This document shows positions 1 to 11,172 of a DNA stretch of 64,000 nucleotides, piece after piece (within the stretch, counting starts at the first letter, position 1; each line of letters opens with the position of its first letter). The translations under genes were made by a program, and so were the position numbers. The stretch is from Ascaris suum (taxonomy: Eukaryota; Nematoda; Chromadorea; Rhabditida; Ascarididae). Where the stretch lies: positions 11,924,322-11,988,321 of the forward strand of contig CM024173.1 in assembly GCA_013433145.1 (NCBI GenBank). Reading direction: 5' to 3'. The notes under the pieces are model-generated. The model was given only the letters and a program-made list of their open reading frames with translations, did no database searches and had not been told where the DNA came from.

Positions 1-763
1 TACTTAAATTTATAAAGCTTTACTCACTGATTGTAAGAGGTTTTACGCTCTTATTTGAATTCAATACTTGAAATAGAAGAATATCTATTACATATTAATT
101 TACTGTAACTAATAAACTTATAAAATTACCTCATATAAAACCGTATTCATAAATAAATATAAAAAATTCAGCCAAACCTCTCGCCCCACCCCCCCCCCCC
201 TCCCCTCCACCCTTCCCACCTCACACATTAAATTCAACTTCAACTTTCTAGGTTCAAAAATCAACTAAACGAAGCAATAATGAACGCCATCATTGCAACA
301 AAACAATTGACGCTATTTTTCGAAAAGGAAATAAGCGCTATTCGTTTTGAAAACTCATACGAACATATATTGCAGCGCTAAATTATATCATCAATAATAC
401 ATTTTAATAGTATAATTTCGTTTTTTTTTTTCTTTGAATCGAATTTCTAAATGTGGTGATTTTTTTCTTTTGTTTATTTAACGCTTAAGTATGGTTTTTT
501 TGATTATAGAAAACTCCGGGAATTTTATTGACTCCGAATGATTGAATTAGGATCGAAAAGAGGAAAGCGATTCTTTTTATTGAGAATAATGTTCGTTAGA
601 TGTGTCATTTGAAGAGAGATTCGACGTTCTCTAGTAAAATTCATAGCAATAATGGCTTATAATATAATATTTTATAATTAAAGAAAAAAAAATTTCATAT
701 GGGAATTATGCGTTAAATACGCATCGTACAATGTGAAGTTTTCCGCTTTCTTTCAAACTAGTT
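1..763. other. left-edge non-coding stretch
   Basis: AT-rich sequence with a cytosine run near 188-200 and thymine runs near 420-431. A 33-codon ATG frame at 280-381 on the plus strand is open but has no recognisable motif or clear splice context, so I do not call it. A splice-acceptor-like sequence closes the stretch just before 762. Nothing else is supported. Confidence 0.5.
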
Positions 764-985
764 GTTTCCTTCGACCCATCCGGTGGAAAATGCTACCCGA
801 CCGCGGTAAAATGTGGCTCGTACGGCGCAAAATTCCATCGCTTCGATGTCAAATCCGGCATGGTCGTTTGTAAAGCATGGCCAGTCGAATTAATTCACTT
901 GTGTAGCTCATGCAAACTTCATATACCTTTGAGCGCCTCGGTATTGTCATCGTCGAGAGGCACATTTTATGGTGCACATTATAGA
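764..985 (+). CDS. exon-like open frame of unknown family
   Basis: A 74-codon plus-strand frame begins VSFDPSGGKCYPTAVKCG and ends SSSRGTFYGAHYR. A pyrimidine-rich acceptor (TTTCAAACTAG) ends at 761 and a GTAAGG donor starts at 986. The local base composition is clearly richer in G+C than its flanks, and the codons look like those of the recognised genes. It has no start codon at its left end, so it would be an internal exon; no partner exon is evident on either side. It contains six cysteines, including a CxxC in LCSSC. I do not recognise the family. It could be an exon of a gene entering from the left, a remnant of a lost gene, or chance. It is not part of FAHD1, whose first exon has its own ATG. 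Confidence 0.35.
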
Positions 986-989
986 GTAA

Positions 990-1082
990 GGTGAGACCTG
1001 AGCTTCAAATAAGACCTAAGCTTTGAGTAGGGTTTTAGCTCCAAGTAAGAATTAAGCTTCAAATGAGATCCAAGGTTGCAGT
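990..1082. repeat. degenerate 18-19 bp minisatellite, about 4-5 units
   Basis: Imperfect tandem units built around AAGCTTCAAATGAGACC follow directly on the exon-like frame. Units differ at several positions, so the array looks old. Confidence 0.5.
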
Positions 1083-2025
1083 AAGGACCGCACTGGTCCT
1101 GCTAGTCTTACATGCAGTGATTGTACTACGTTCAAAAATACGATCAGCGAAGTCTCATCGTAAGTATAGATGGGGGAGGAGAGGGGGGTGGGGGTGGTAG
1201 GAGAAGGGAAGAAGATGCAAATGATTTTCAAAACAGAAAACCAGAAAGTGCTTTCAAAATTGAATGAATTAAGGCAACTCTTAAATATTGCATCATTTTG
1301 AGTCACAACTATATTCTAAGTGAGGTTACTCCAAATATGAAAGATTATTCAGAGTTGAGAATTATTAAAGGCCACTGTTTGTTGGTAGATATTTTAGATC
1401 TCGATTAAAATCTATCGTCTCTTAATTTATGCTCCTCAATGAACAAAAAAAAAAAAAAGAATCGAATAATCTATCATTTAAAAAAAATGCGGCATAATTT
1501 TAGCGCCTAGAAAAATTCAACTTTTACTAACGATGTTCTAAAGCTTTATTATTAAAGCTGAAAATCTTTAAAAAATAAGCCTAATTGCCCAGGTATGCAA
1601 AGGTATGAAAGCTAATATGCTTTCAGAAAAAAAACAACATAATTTTTTATAAATATAGCGATTATCATTTATTATTTCACGCTTATTTATATGCAATTTA
1701 CAAGCGGAAATTTATTGTAATGCAAATATCGAGTAAAATATGGCAAGTTACCAATTTTAATAATGCGAGATGATAAAGAGTTAATAGGTGGATAACTTCA
1801 ACTAGTAATTCAAAAAACCATTTCAATGTTCTATTTTTTGTTTATTATTAGTCGAAGTCGATAATTTAATTCCACAATTTCATTCATTTCAATTCAATTA
1901 CATGTTCTTAAGAAACGTCAATCGATAGCATGTGTATGTAAATTGTGCGTTCATGCGCATCTACCTGAGTGGGTACTATTATTATTCGGCGGTGTTTCGA
2001 AGTGACGAATTCAACGTGAACGATT
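1083..2025. other. AT-rich stretch upstream of FAHD1
   Basis: No gene is supported. The listed 84-codon minus-strand frame runs through low-complexity pyrimidine sequence (the complement of 1170-1215) and resembles nothing. The FAHD1 promoter and 5' untranslated region should be in the last few hundred bases, but no TATA box or trans-splice acceptor is convincing. Confidence 0.4.
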
Positions 2026-5000
2026 ATGTCAATTCGTTTGCTGAGTCCGATACGCATCTTTTATCGTCAATTTGCGTCGATAATGATGCATGAGGGATCA
2101 TTCTCGAATTTCCGCAATATTGGCACAAAGATTGTCTGTGTCGGTCGGAACTATAGAGTAAGTGCCCTTTACAACCTTTTTTTTTTTCACTGACGCTTCT
2201 TTTCTTTTGCATTTAGTTCAAGTGCCGGATCCTTTCAGGACACTTGCCGGTGTGTGTGTCTATATGTGTCTGTCTCTTTTTTCGTCAATTGGCAAGATCC
2301 CTAACACCTATCCTAGTAAGTCTAGAATAGATTTTCATGCGCTTTTATAAAGTTGTATAGAAGCCGATTATGTTGGCCTCGTATATTCACGCGCATTTTT
2401 TGTCTGTATATTTGTCTGTCGGATTGTTGTAACTCATGAATCGCAAAAGCTACGACGATATGATTTAATGATAGAGGCATATAATTTATATATTTTATAG
2501 TTTACTTCCTCCAACTTTGTTGTGATTGTTGATTGATGATTTTATCGGGCGATATTTTTTGATATTTTTATCTTTGTCAGGTGATATCCTTGATATCTAT
2601 ACGTTTATCCAACGATGATTTTTATTCGTCGATGTTTCCACCAAGTTTTGATTTCCTTCCTGTTCATATATTTTCCATCATATTTTAATAGCAATTTTTC
2701 TAGCCAATCGATATTTTATGAAAGCACCTGTCTCAGGTAATGCAAATATTTTTTTTCAACACACCTGTGAAACAGGTCAACCGATTAGATTGAATTGTAG
2801 AAATGAATGGTAAGTCAATCTTCCTCATGGAATTGCCTAATTAAAATAAGACTTACTTGTAAACCGATATGTGAAGAACTTTGCAATTGATTTTTTAAAA
2901 ATTGTTTTATTGATTAATAACACATACGAATAAATCGAGGATTTACTAGATCATTAGTTAGAATTCAAAATTTTATTCATTCTCTTCTCTTGCCCTTGCA
3001 CTCCCTTTTATTTTCAGGAGTATACCTGAGAATACTTCTAAGAGATAGAGTAATAGTTACTGTATTGTCACTTATAGTTACCTGTTATTACCCATCTACT
3101 ATCCTATAGTAATCTTGCCTTCAATTGAATAGGTTTATCTTCTCACATTTTCAAATCTATTTCAGGATCATGCAATCGAATTATCAAATGCAATTCCTAA
3201 GGAACCATTAATTTTCGTTAAAACAACGAATAGCTATGTGATTGAAGGAGAACCAATTATCATACCAGATGGTTGTAAAAATCTTCACGAAGAGGTGGAA
3301 CTTGGTGTTATAATCGGTAAATTTGCTAAACGCATTAAACGCGAAAATATTTTCGATTATATTGCCGGTTATACGGTTGCACTCGATATGACTGCACGTG
3401 ATTTTCAGGTATGCATTTTTTTTTTTTTTAATCTTTAGGTATTTTTTCTTCCTATGAGTTTTTTTTTTTTTAAATCTTTAAACGTTGAACTCGTCTTCCT
3501 ATACTCATCGTAGCTAGATAATTATTAATTGTTATTTATTTGGTTAGGTGTTACTTCTCCGGTATGATTGAGATGAATACCTGGTGGATTGCGATCATAA
3601 AGCTTATGAGTTTGATTTCATTGCTATGTGTTTACTTTTTTTTTTTTTTTTTGAGAGATATTAATGCTAATATAGTGTTTATGAGAAGCCCCGGAAATGG
3701 AAAATTGTTGTAATGGTATGTGTAAAAGAAAGAAATCCATCAGATCATCATCTTTTTTTTCTTTTTTTTTTTGATAGAGGAGAATTCGTTTCGGCAAATC
3801 GTCGGCGAAAGATGAGGATTGCAGTTTTTTTTTTCTAAGTAAAGATTTAGTTACTCGTAACTAAGTTACTTATAAGACTTATGTAGGTAAAATAAGTTAT
3901 TTTTTTAAAAATGAAAATGTATCGGTTGCCTCTAAAATCTTCATCGATGAAACGATGCAATGATTGAATTATTGGAAAATTTCGCCCATTCTGCATGTTA
4001 GCTTTTTCTTTCCTTCAATATTTCAGAGTTTTGGTGATGTCTAATTTGAAAATATCTTCGCTTGATTGTTTGATTCGTTGAACTTTTCAAGGAGATTCGT
4101 TGATTAGTACTCCTTCCACTATCCCCCGTCCCCTTCCAATAAAAACTCAACCAAAACCACCCCTCCATTATATTAATTGCTAATGTTGGCATCTGAAGAA
4201 AAAAAAGTTTTTTTTTCTTTGTTCGGTTGAAGCTGACGAATTTCCTGCAACGGTGATATCGGATAACGCTGTATTTCATAGGATGCTGGGGCAATGCGGC
4301 AAAACTTATTTCTATATATGAAGAAATTGAAGTGGAATACAGGAAATTCATGATTTTTATCACCTGGCAACATGTTATCGACTGCTATAAAATGAAGGCG
4401 ATTTAAGGAGATTGTAGGCGTATTTGTTGGTGAAATATATCAGTATGACACTTTTTTATGCAAATTTAGTTAATTAGTAACGCAAGAGGCCGAAGATACT
4501 ATCAGAAATATTTGATAGTATGTTTTATATCAAGCGTTTTTCAACTTTTTAAAAAAAGAGTGAAGGTGAAAGTTTTCTTATTCTTATAGAAAGAATTGAT
4601 GATCAAGCAATCAATCACCATAGAGGGTGAATTTTTGATTCAAGAGTTGGGGGAGGTGATTGTGATAATAATTTCAGTGTAGTTCCAATTCTTAGCTTGC
4701 TGAAAGAGTTCTTTTCTTCTAGCATAGAAGCTGAAAGAGTTCTTTTCTTCTAGCATAGAATGTTGTGATCAGCACAGTTGAGTATCAGTACTGAATTCTT
4801 ATTTATAATTGCACTAAATATGTCATATTTTTCATTTTATTTTATAAATGCACTAAATATGTTTGATTTTAATCACAAATTATCATCTGCTAATAGGTTG
4901 CCGCATTATGGGGAATGGCTATGAAATTCGACATTCCATATTTTGATGGCTTGCGCACGAGTTAGCCATCATCGTACTATAATGTGATGATCTGTTGTTT

Positions 5001-6008
5001 TCTTTGATTTCTTAGCAGTCGTATAGTTTATGCCCTTGATATAGAGGTTATTTAATGTTGAATGGAATAATAATGTTCATTACTCATACTCGTTTTCATT
5101 GAGATGGTTGTTTTAAAGTGTTTTTTGTGTGTGTAAAGTTTGCTTAGTAAATTCTTAACTTTAGTATTCTCGGTTATTTTGAAATATTTCCTTTTTATAT
5201 ATTGCAGTGATTATGAATAGTATCGACATTTCTTCCCAATTATAGTTGAAATGAGGTAGGACTCAGGCTGCAATCCTTAAAGGAGCAATCGGGTTGTACT
5301 GAAATGCTTAATAAGGTGCTAAAAGGTATTGCATATTCATAAGAGGATATAAGGAAGCAAGGAGCTTTGTGCTACCTATAGCAGGTAAGGGAATGGTTAA
5401 TAAGGGAGAAAAAGCCAGAACATTCTTTTCCAGAAAACGTCCCGTAGATGTTAAAGGAGCAAGATATGCTGGATCGTTATCACAGGAGTACCATTCAAGG
5501 GAAAAAATTTAAGCAATCTCTTAACTTGAGGAAAGATGCCTCCTTCCCTCCCCCCCCCACCCCCCCCATCAATATCTAACGCTGTTGTTATAGGAGGTTA
5601 GGCCGATTGTTGCCGTATTGTTATGTTGTGTGTTTTTGACTCTTCAAAATTGTTTCACAAATTCTTTTGAAGGATGAAGCGAAAGCGACCGGTGCGCCAT
5701 GGTTTCTAGCAAAATCATTCGATACTTCATGCCCGATCGGAGAATTCATAGAACGTTCACGAATCGCCGATCCACATAATGTGGAGATTTTCTGCCGAAT
5801 AAATGGTGTGGAAAAACAACGTTGCAAAACAAATGTGATGATATTCGATATTCCTACTCTTATCGAATATATAACGCAATATATAAGTCTTGAACCTGGT
5901 GATCTCCTACTTACAGGTACACCGAAAGGAGTTTCCAATGTTCAACATGGTGATAGGATCGAATTTGGTATTGAGGGAAGTACTATTGCAACATTCATGG
6001 TTTATTAA
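2026..6008 (+). CDS. FAHD1: FAHD1-type acylpyruvase / oxaloacetate decarboxylase
   Basis: Three exons, 2026-2157, 3166-3408 and 5673-6008, all joined in phase 0, give 236 aa, close to the vertebrate enzyme. The family splits acylpyruvates and decarboxylates oxaloacetate, mainly in mitochondria. Family marks seen: VGRNYRDH (residues 38-46), the metal-binding HEEVELGV (85-92, with E87 and E89), LDMTARD (117-123, D118), LAKSFDTSCP, and LLTGTPKGV near the C terminus. The N-terminal 20 residues are rich in Arg and hydrophobic residues without acids, consistent with a mitochondrial presequence; two internal Met codons (residues 20 and 21) could start a form without it. Splice sites are AGA/GTAAGT, TTTCAG/GAT, CAG/GTATGC and TTTTGAAG/GAT. 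Intron 2 (2.26 kb) holds a 31-bp direct duplication and poly-T runs but no gene. It stands alone on this strand. Confidence 0.95.
4699..4760. repeat. FAHD1: perfect 31-bp tandem duplication in FAHD1 intron 2
   Basis: The 31-base unit starting GCTGAAAGAGTTC and ending AGCATAGAA occurs twice head to tail (4699-4729 and 4730-4760) with no differences, so the duplication is recent or an assembly artefact. Confidence 0.9.
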
Positions 6009-6056
6009 TAAGTTTTCAAAGTTAGTTAGTTAGTTAGGTTTTTTTCTAATTGTTTA

Positions 6057-6062
6057 TTAAAT
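6057..6062 (+). terminator. FAHD1: likely FAHD1 poly(A) signal (ATTAAA)
   Basis: ATTAAA lies about 50 bases after the FAHD1 stop codon, a usual distance for a nematode 3' end. No AATAAA is closer. Confidence 0.45.
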
Positions 6063-6984
6063 AGAAAATCCGTTATATAGCATAGTTCCGCTTATGCTCA
6101 GCTTGTTAATCATCATTGGAATATTTTTACTTAAAAATATCATCAAAATAATTGTTGCCTTAATTTCTTTTCACTTTTATATAATTTCTTGTGGGGTTTT
6201 ATGAATCATATTGTTCGTAATTACTCAATGCAAAAGAATGAAATTTCTCATATCGATGATATTATGACTTATTTAGGTTGTAGTTTTACTTCTAGGCAAT
6301 GATTGCCGAATACTAATGAGTAGCAGTATATAGTCGGATCGTATAAGTCAACGGAACGCTTCATATGATGTAAAGCCGGAATTATAAGACACATCACTTA
6401 TAAATTATTTCCTTGACAAGAATTTCTGATGGAGAGACGGGGATTATAATTTCTTCGTTTTTAAAGGCTTTAAGAAAAAAGATGTGTAAGTGGGCGGATT
6501 TCTTCGATGTCCTCTTAAGGACGAATATGAATAGAAGGAGGGGGGGGGGGGGAAGAGGGATTCCTATAAGGTTTACATTTTATGTGGTACCGCTATTAAT
6601 GATCGAATTTTTTTGTGGTATTTCTACTCTTGTCTTTTTTTTTTCTTTCGTTTAAGTGCTTATCCAATTCATTTAGAGAGGTTATTGGTTATTGCATACT
6701 TCCGATATTATTGTTGTGTTCATCCAATTAAGTTGTTAGTTGATATTCATTCTCTCATTAGATGAATCTATTTGTGCACATTTATTTATTCCATTTAAAA
6801 CATTCACGTTGATCGATTCGTTTTATTATCTTTTCCTCTCTTTATTAGCGTTCGTTTTCTTCACAGATGAAATATTTATATTTGAGCATTCGCTTCATGG
6901 AATATTTTCCCATACCACAGTGTTCTTAGTGCCTCTCATTTATCATCTATCGTTATTATGTCTGCGCCTTTATTAGAAACCACA
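6063..6984. other. FAHD1 3' flank, no gene seen
   Basis: AT-rich sequence with a G run at about 6540-6552. Short plus-strand frames here (6413-6655, 6740-6976) are rich in Phe, Leu and Ser from T-rich sequence and have no motif. I see nothing else. Confidence 0.5.
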
Positions 6985-7970
6985 GTTGTTTGCTCCGATG
7001 AAGCATTCGGCTTTCCGATCTCATCATTACTAGATCGCAGCCGATGTCCCTGACTTGTTTGTCTTTGCTAAGGAACTTTTAATCTCTATGGTTATACAGT
7101 CGAGTCTGGCCTATGAAGCCGTATCGGTGGAGCAGATAAAACTCGTTTACTACGAGTAGGAGAACTACGCGTCGTTGAGTAATAAACAAACACACTGATT
7201 AGCAAGCAAGACCGCAGCCTATTTATATCTTCGTTACGGCCTCGAAGGCATCGGAAGGTTATAATCCAAACGGGGGAAGTGCCACATCAAGTTCAAGTAT
7301 GAACATACAACCTGTTACACAAATGGAGTTCACCACGATCACTGCGACCGTAAAATTCATTTGATCACAACAGATCACTTGTTGACGTAAATCACTCATT
7401 AGCAGGTTATACGCCATGTCCTACGACTTCAGAGAAATATATCCAACCATAGAGGCGCAAATGTCGCGGCGGACTGGATAAAACGAATTTGCTTATCAAC
7501 TAGTAGTCACCCATCGACGCCCGAGGCATGCACAAGGACGCGCTCACTAGACCTAATTGTTCGCAAATCCCGAATGGCAGACCGAACAGCCTTCATCCTT
7601 CCGCGCAGCACGTAACACTTAAGACACTGAGAGGCATACGAACCGACGTAAATTGCTGTGCGCAAACTCCAACATAATTCAATCAATATTGTGCAGTTTT
7701 GTAACGGGTGAGAGCACTTCAGCACGATTAGCCTCGATACGAACAACGACAGCATGAAATTTATCTCTGCAAGAAAAGATCCATAGAAGCGGAAAATACA
7801 CGGTCGAAAAACATGCTACAGGCGGTCAGCACAAAGACACACAAATATGCTACCGGTCCCTTCCCGTACCTTGCATATTGATTACCCATGAAACAAGCGC
7901 TAAGCTTTCCGCTCTGATCATCCGGAACCCATCCTAATTTCTTGAGTATGAAACCTGAATCAGATCATTT
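6985..7970 (-). mobile_element. decayed LTR-retroelement-like remnant (possibly BEL/Pao)
   Basis: This segment is richer in G+C than its flanks. On the minus strand a TATA-like ATATAAATAGGC (7217-7228) is followed about 20-25 bases later by AATCAGTGTG (about 7190-7200), the TATA plus TCAGT arrangement of many LTR promoters, inside a tract that starts TGTAACAGG at 7319. Upstream on the same strand an open frame ends ANRAEVLSPVTKLHNID before a stop at 7679-7681. That ending resembles the C-terminal end of BEL/Pao pol proteins (pattern VVR...N.R...L..PV..L.P). No reverse transcriptase, no second LTR and no target duplication were found. The frame could instead be two small exons (splice AG/GTACGG to TTGCAG/A at 7766) of an unrecognised gene. 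Confidence 0.35.
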
Positions 7971-10900
7971 ATTGCCGAAAAGCGCGTAAAATATCATCGT
8001 CCTGTCGGGGCAAATCCAACATATAAATGGTATATGCCATAAAAACGGAAGAAATATTCCCTAAGGCATGACATTTGCAAGGTTCAGGTGCGAGAAAAAT
8101 CGAAAACCTTCCGACAGAAAAAAAAATTAAGGAGACAACTTCAGATCGATTAAAATGAAATAGTTTTTGCAAAAGTGTTAGCAGCAGAACAATATCACCT
8201 CTAGTTTTATTTAAACTTTCCCCACTAATCAATAAAATTATATCTTCAAATCGTCACCAAAAAAAAAAAAAAAAATCGCCTAAATCGATTGAGTTGATCG
8301 ATATAGCAAAATTTGCATATGCAAAAAATAAATCAAAACATATGTATATATCGTATTCAATAATCGAAAAGATAATCGATAATCGATAAGAAAGAAATCG
8401 ATAAGAAATAAAATTCAATTTCGGAATTTAGACGAAAAGGTCGAAGGATAGAAAAATATATATAGATACAAAAAAAAACCCATTAAATATTAAACAAATT
8501 TAATGGGAAATTTTCCATTTAAGAAAAAAGCATATCATTTCTTCTTGAAAAATTGCCCCTTATCAATTATTTCGACATATTTGAGATTCTTCTTTATATC
8601 CTCGTTTAGAGTTCTTAAAACGAAAGATCCCACCTATTATTTATCGTATTTTTATCGCAAAATATAACAGTTGAAACAAAGAAACATACAAAGAAGTAAT
8701 GAAGTAAATAGGGAAAACATTTAAAAAAATATAGTTTTTGTAGAAAGTACTCATATTTTATCAATGAAAGCTATATAATTTTAATTACCGATCATACAAT
8801 ATATGTCGGAAATGATCATTGAAAATTTTTGCAAATAAAATCAAATAAAACGCCTTTGTAGAAATAAATTCCTCCATAATCATATAAAAACATATAGAAA
8901 GAATAAGAAATAGATAGAAATTTCTTTACAGCAAGGAAATAATTCGAAAGAACAAATGAAAATTATTCACGAATACAAATATGAGTCAAGAAACTTTCAA
9001 ATCATAGCTCTAAATAAACGCATTTATATCCAAGTGGATTTAATGATTCAAGTGTTTAGAACATCAGTGTTATTGCTCATGACTTATAGATTAGTGCCTG
9101 AAGAGGAGAATCGACGTCAACCATAACACTTTCACGCTTAGCTCATAAAAGGTTCGAAAATGTAAGCAACACATGTTTTTTAATGGGTTTTTAGACCGGT
9201 TATCTCTAAAACTCTCAAGCGAATCCGTCTAAACGATATATCACTTGTGAGACTGCCTTCCTGAAATCTTGCTCACAGTCCTGAACGGAAGTACTAACTT
9301 GCAAGTTCGCTTAGAAAGTAACATCAGCTAAAAAATATGACGTTACATCCCTTCTTGTTCCAGACGATGATTTCATGAAGCTTTCCAGGTGCTTTATCTA
9401 CCAGACGATATGTACGCTCAGATCTCTCTCAAACGAGAACAGGATGGTCCAGCTTACTTGTGTGAGTATTTTCACCGAAGAAACCTTGGAGGTGCTTTAA
9501 ATTCTGGTGTATCGAAACTTGCCAGTGCTGTGGTGAACCTTAGCGAATAGTTCACGTTCATGAAGTGCTAATAAATTTGCACCTATCTTGACAACCTTCT
9601 GTGTTCCCTCGATCGCAAAATCCTTATGACTGCTCCTTGCATGTCCTTACTCTCAACGGGGTAACAATCTCATATATTAGTACTCGGATGTAAAAGTTTG
9701 CCACATGACTGGCACGAAGTGTGTTTTTTGACAATCGCACATGCCATACATTAATTGCTAACAAATAATAATATAAGCGAAATATTACAAGAACTGACCG
9801 ACGGAAATTAAAAATCAGCTAGGCCGAGAATGTCCATAAATTTTTGAGGCATTTCAAGTCTCGATAATTACTTCCAAGATGAAGTTGAATGTGCTATAGG
9901 AGATTATCCCAGGGTGCATATCATCATCAGTATCATCATCAAATATTACAGCTCTATCTTCAGTGACTTTAATGTGTAACCACCGAAAAAAGGGGCACTG
10001 CATATGCAAATTTGTAAAAATGCATAAAAATTCAAACGAACAATACCGATTATCATTCATTCCCGCACTATTCATTGCTGTCTACTGCATATGCAAATTT
10101 TTATGTCATTCCATACGTTCAATCCTAGAACACTTTTTGCTTTGGGTCGAAATCAACTTCAACAACGATTGCGTCACCAGACAACTGTCCCAGAAATCGA
10201 CAAGAGGAGGGAAGGAGGATGAGGGGAAATGGATAACCTTTGAAGTCGTTAGTGCATCGAAGTAGAAATGAGGATATTAGTGAGACTATTTTTTGGCCTC
10301 ATTCTTTTTGCTCCACACTGGAGACCAGCTCCCCCACATGAGGAAACGAGCGAAACCTCCCTTTTGTGTAGATGAAAAAATAATCCTTTAAACGATTTCT
10401 TATTAAATTACAACTACAACAACTGCAAGACTTCGCTTCCCTCCATCATTCAAATTGCTTTCACTTCGAATTCCAATCTAAAACATCCAAATTGCTCCTC
10501 AAGATTCTATTAATAAAGAGTTTAATATAGACAAGAAGATCCATGATAGCAATATAGGAAAATATTCGAAAAAAAAGGGAATATATATAAATAAAAAGAG
10601 AAATCGGAAATAACAAAATCGTGGAAAACAAATATCATCAGCATTCTTCTAATGCAAACAGCAACATTCACTACGAATGAAGAAATTGTTCGAACGGCGG
10701 CATATCAACCAATAAATTAGTGATGGAATTATTTATGCCACCAACTCAATTATTCCCATAATCAAAATTCTCGACGATATTTGCATAAATAGTTAAACTT
10801 GCAATCGTTATCGATTCATTTCGAAATTTATTCAAAATTTGCAATGAATACGGCAGAAATGTTGCAATAATTTTTTTTCTGCAATTGCATAAAGAATAAT

Positions 10901-11172
10901 TGCAATTTATCAAAGAAGCATGTAATAATTCACTATGGAAGAAATTCCCCAAATACAGAGCTGCATCGTAGTGGGTATTAAATGAAACAAAAAAGACCAT
11001 CATTATTCTTAACTAATATCTCTAACAACGAAAACAGATAACTCAGTCCTATTAGAAATCACTTCATGTCCCCAATTGTTTTTTTTTTCTTTAATGAAAC
11101 TCAAGCCATAGGATAATATCCTTCAAAATAAAGTGTTCTGGTATGCCCACCATAGAAATGGTTCCAGTGGAC
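7971..11172. other. AT-rich intergenic stretch between FAHD1 and SIAH
   Basis: Mostly AT-rich sequence with frequent ATCGAT and AATAAA-like words. The only frame that looks coding is the fragment at 9389-9550, listed separately. A CTGCATATGCAAATTT word occurs twice (around 9998-10013 and 10084-10099). Plus-strand frame 9963-10265 covers these repeats and has no motif. An ATTAAA on the minus strand near 11091 could serve the SIAH 3' end. Confidence 0.45.
9389..9550 (+). pseudogene. lone coding-like fragment, family unknown
   Basis: After a good acceptor (AGCTTTCCAG) a 53-codon frame reads VLYLPDDMYAQISLKREQDG and ends SKLASAVVNLSE before TAG. Residue composition and codon use look protein-like, and this strand has no other long frame nearby. 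It would be a terminal exon, but no upstream exon is evident and I do not recognise it. It may be a decayed transposon or lost-gene fragment. Confidence 0.25.

Noticed and set aside
6413..6976. Two hydrophobic plus-strand frames downstream of FAHD1
   Set aside because: Phe/Leu-rich composition comes from T-rich DNA; there is no start context, motif or splice support.
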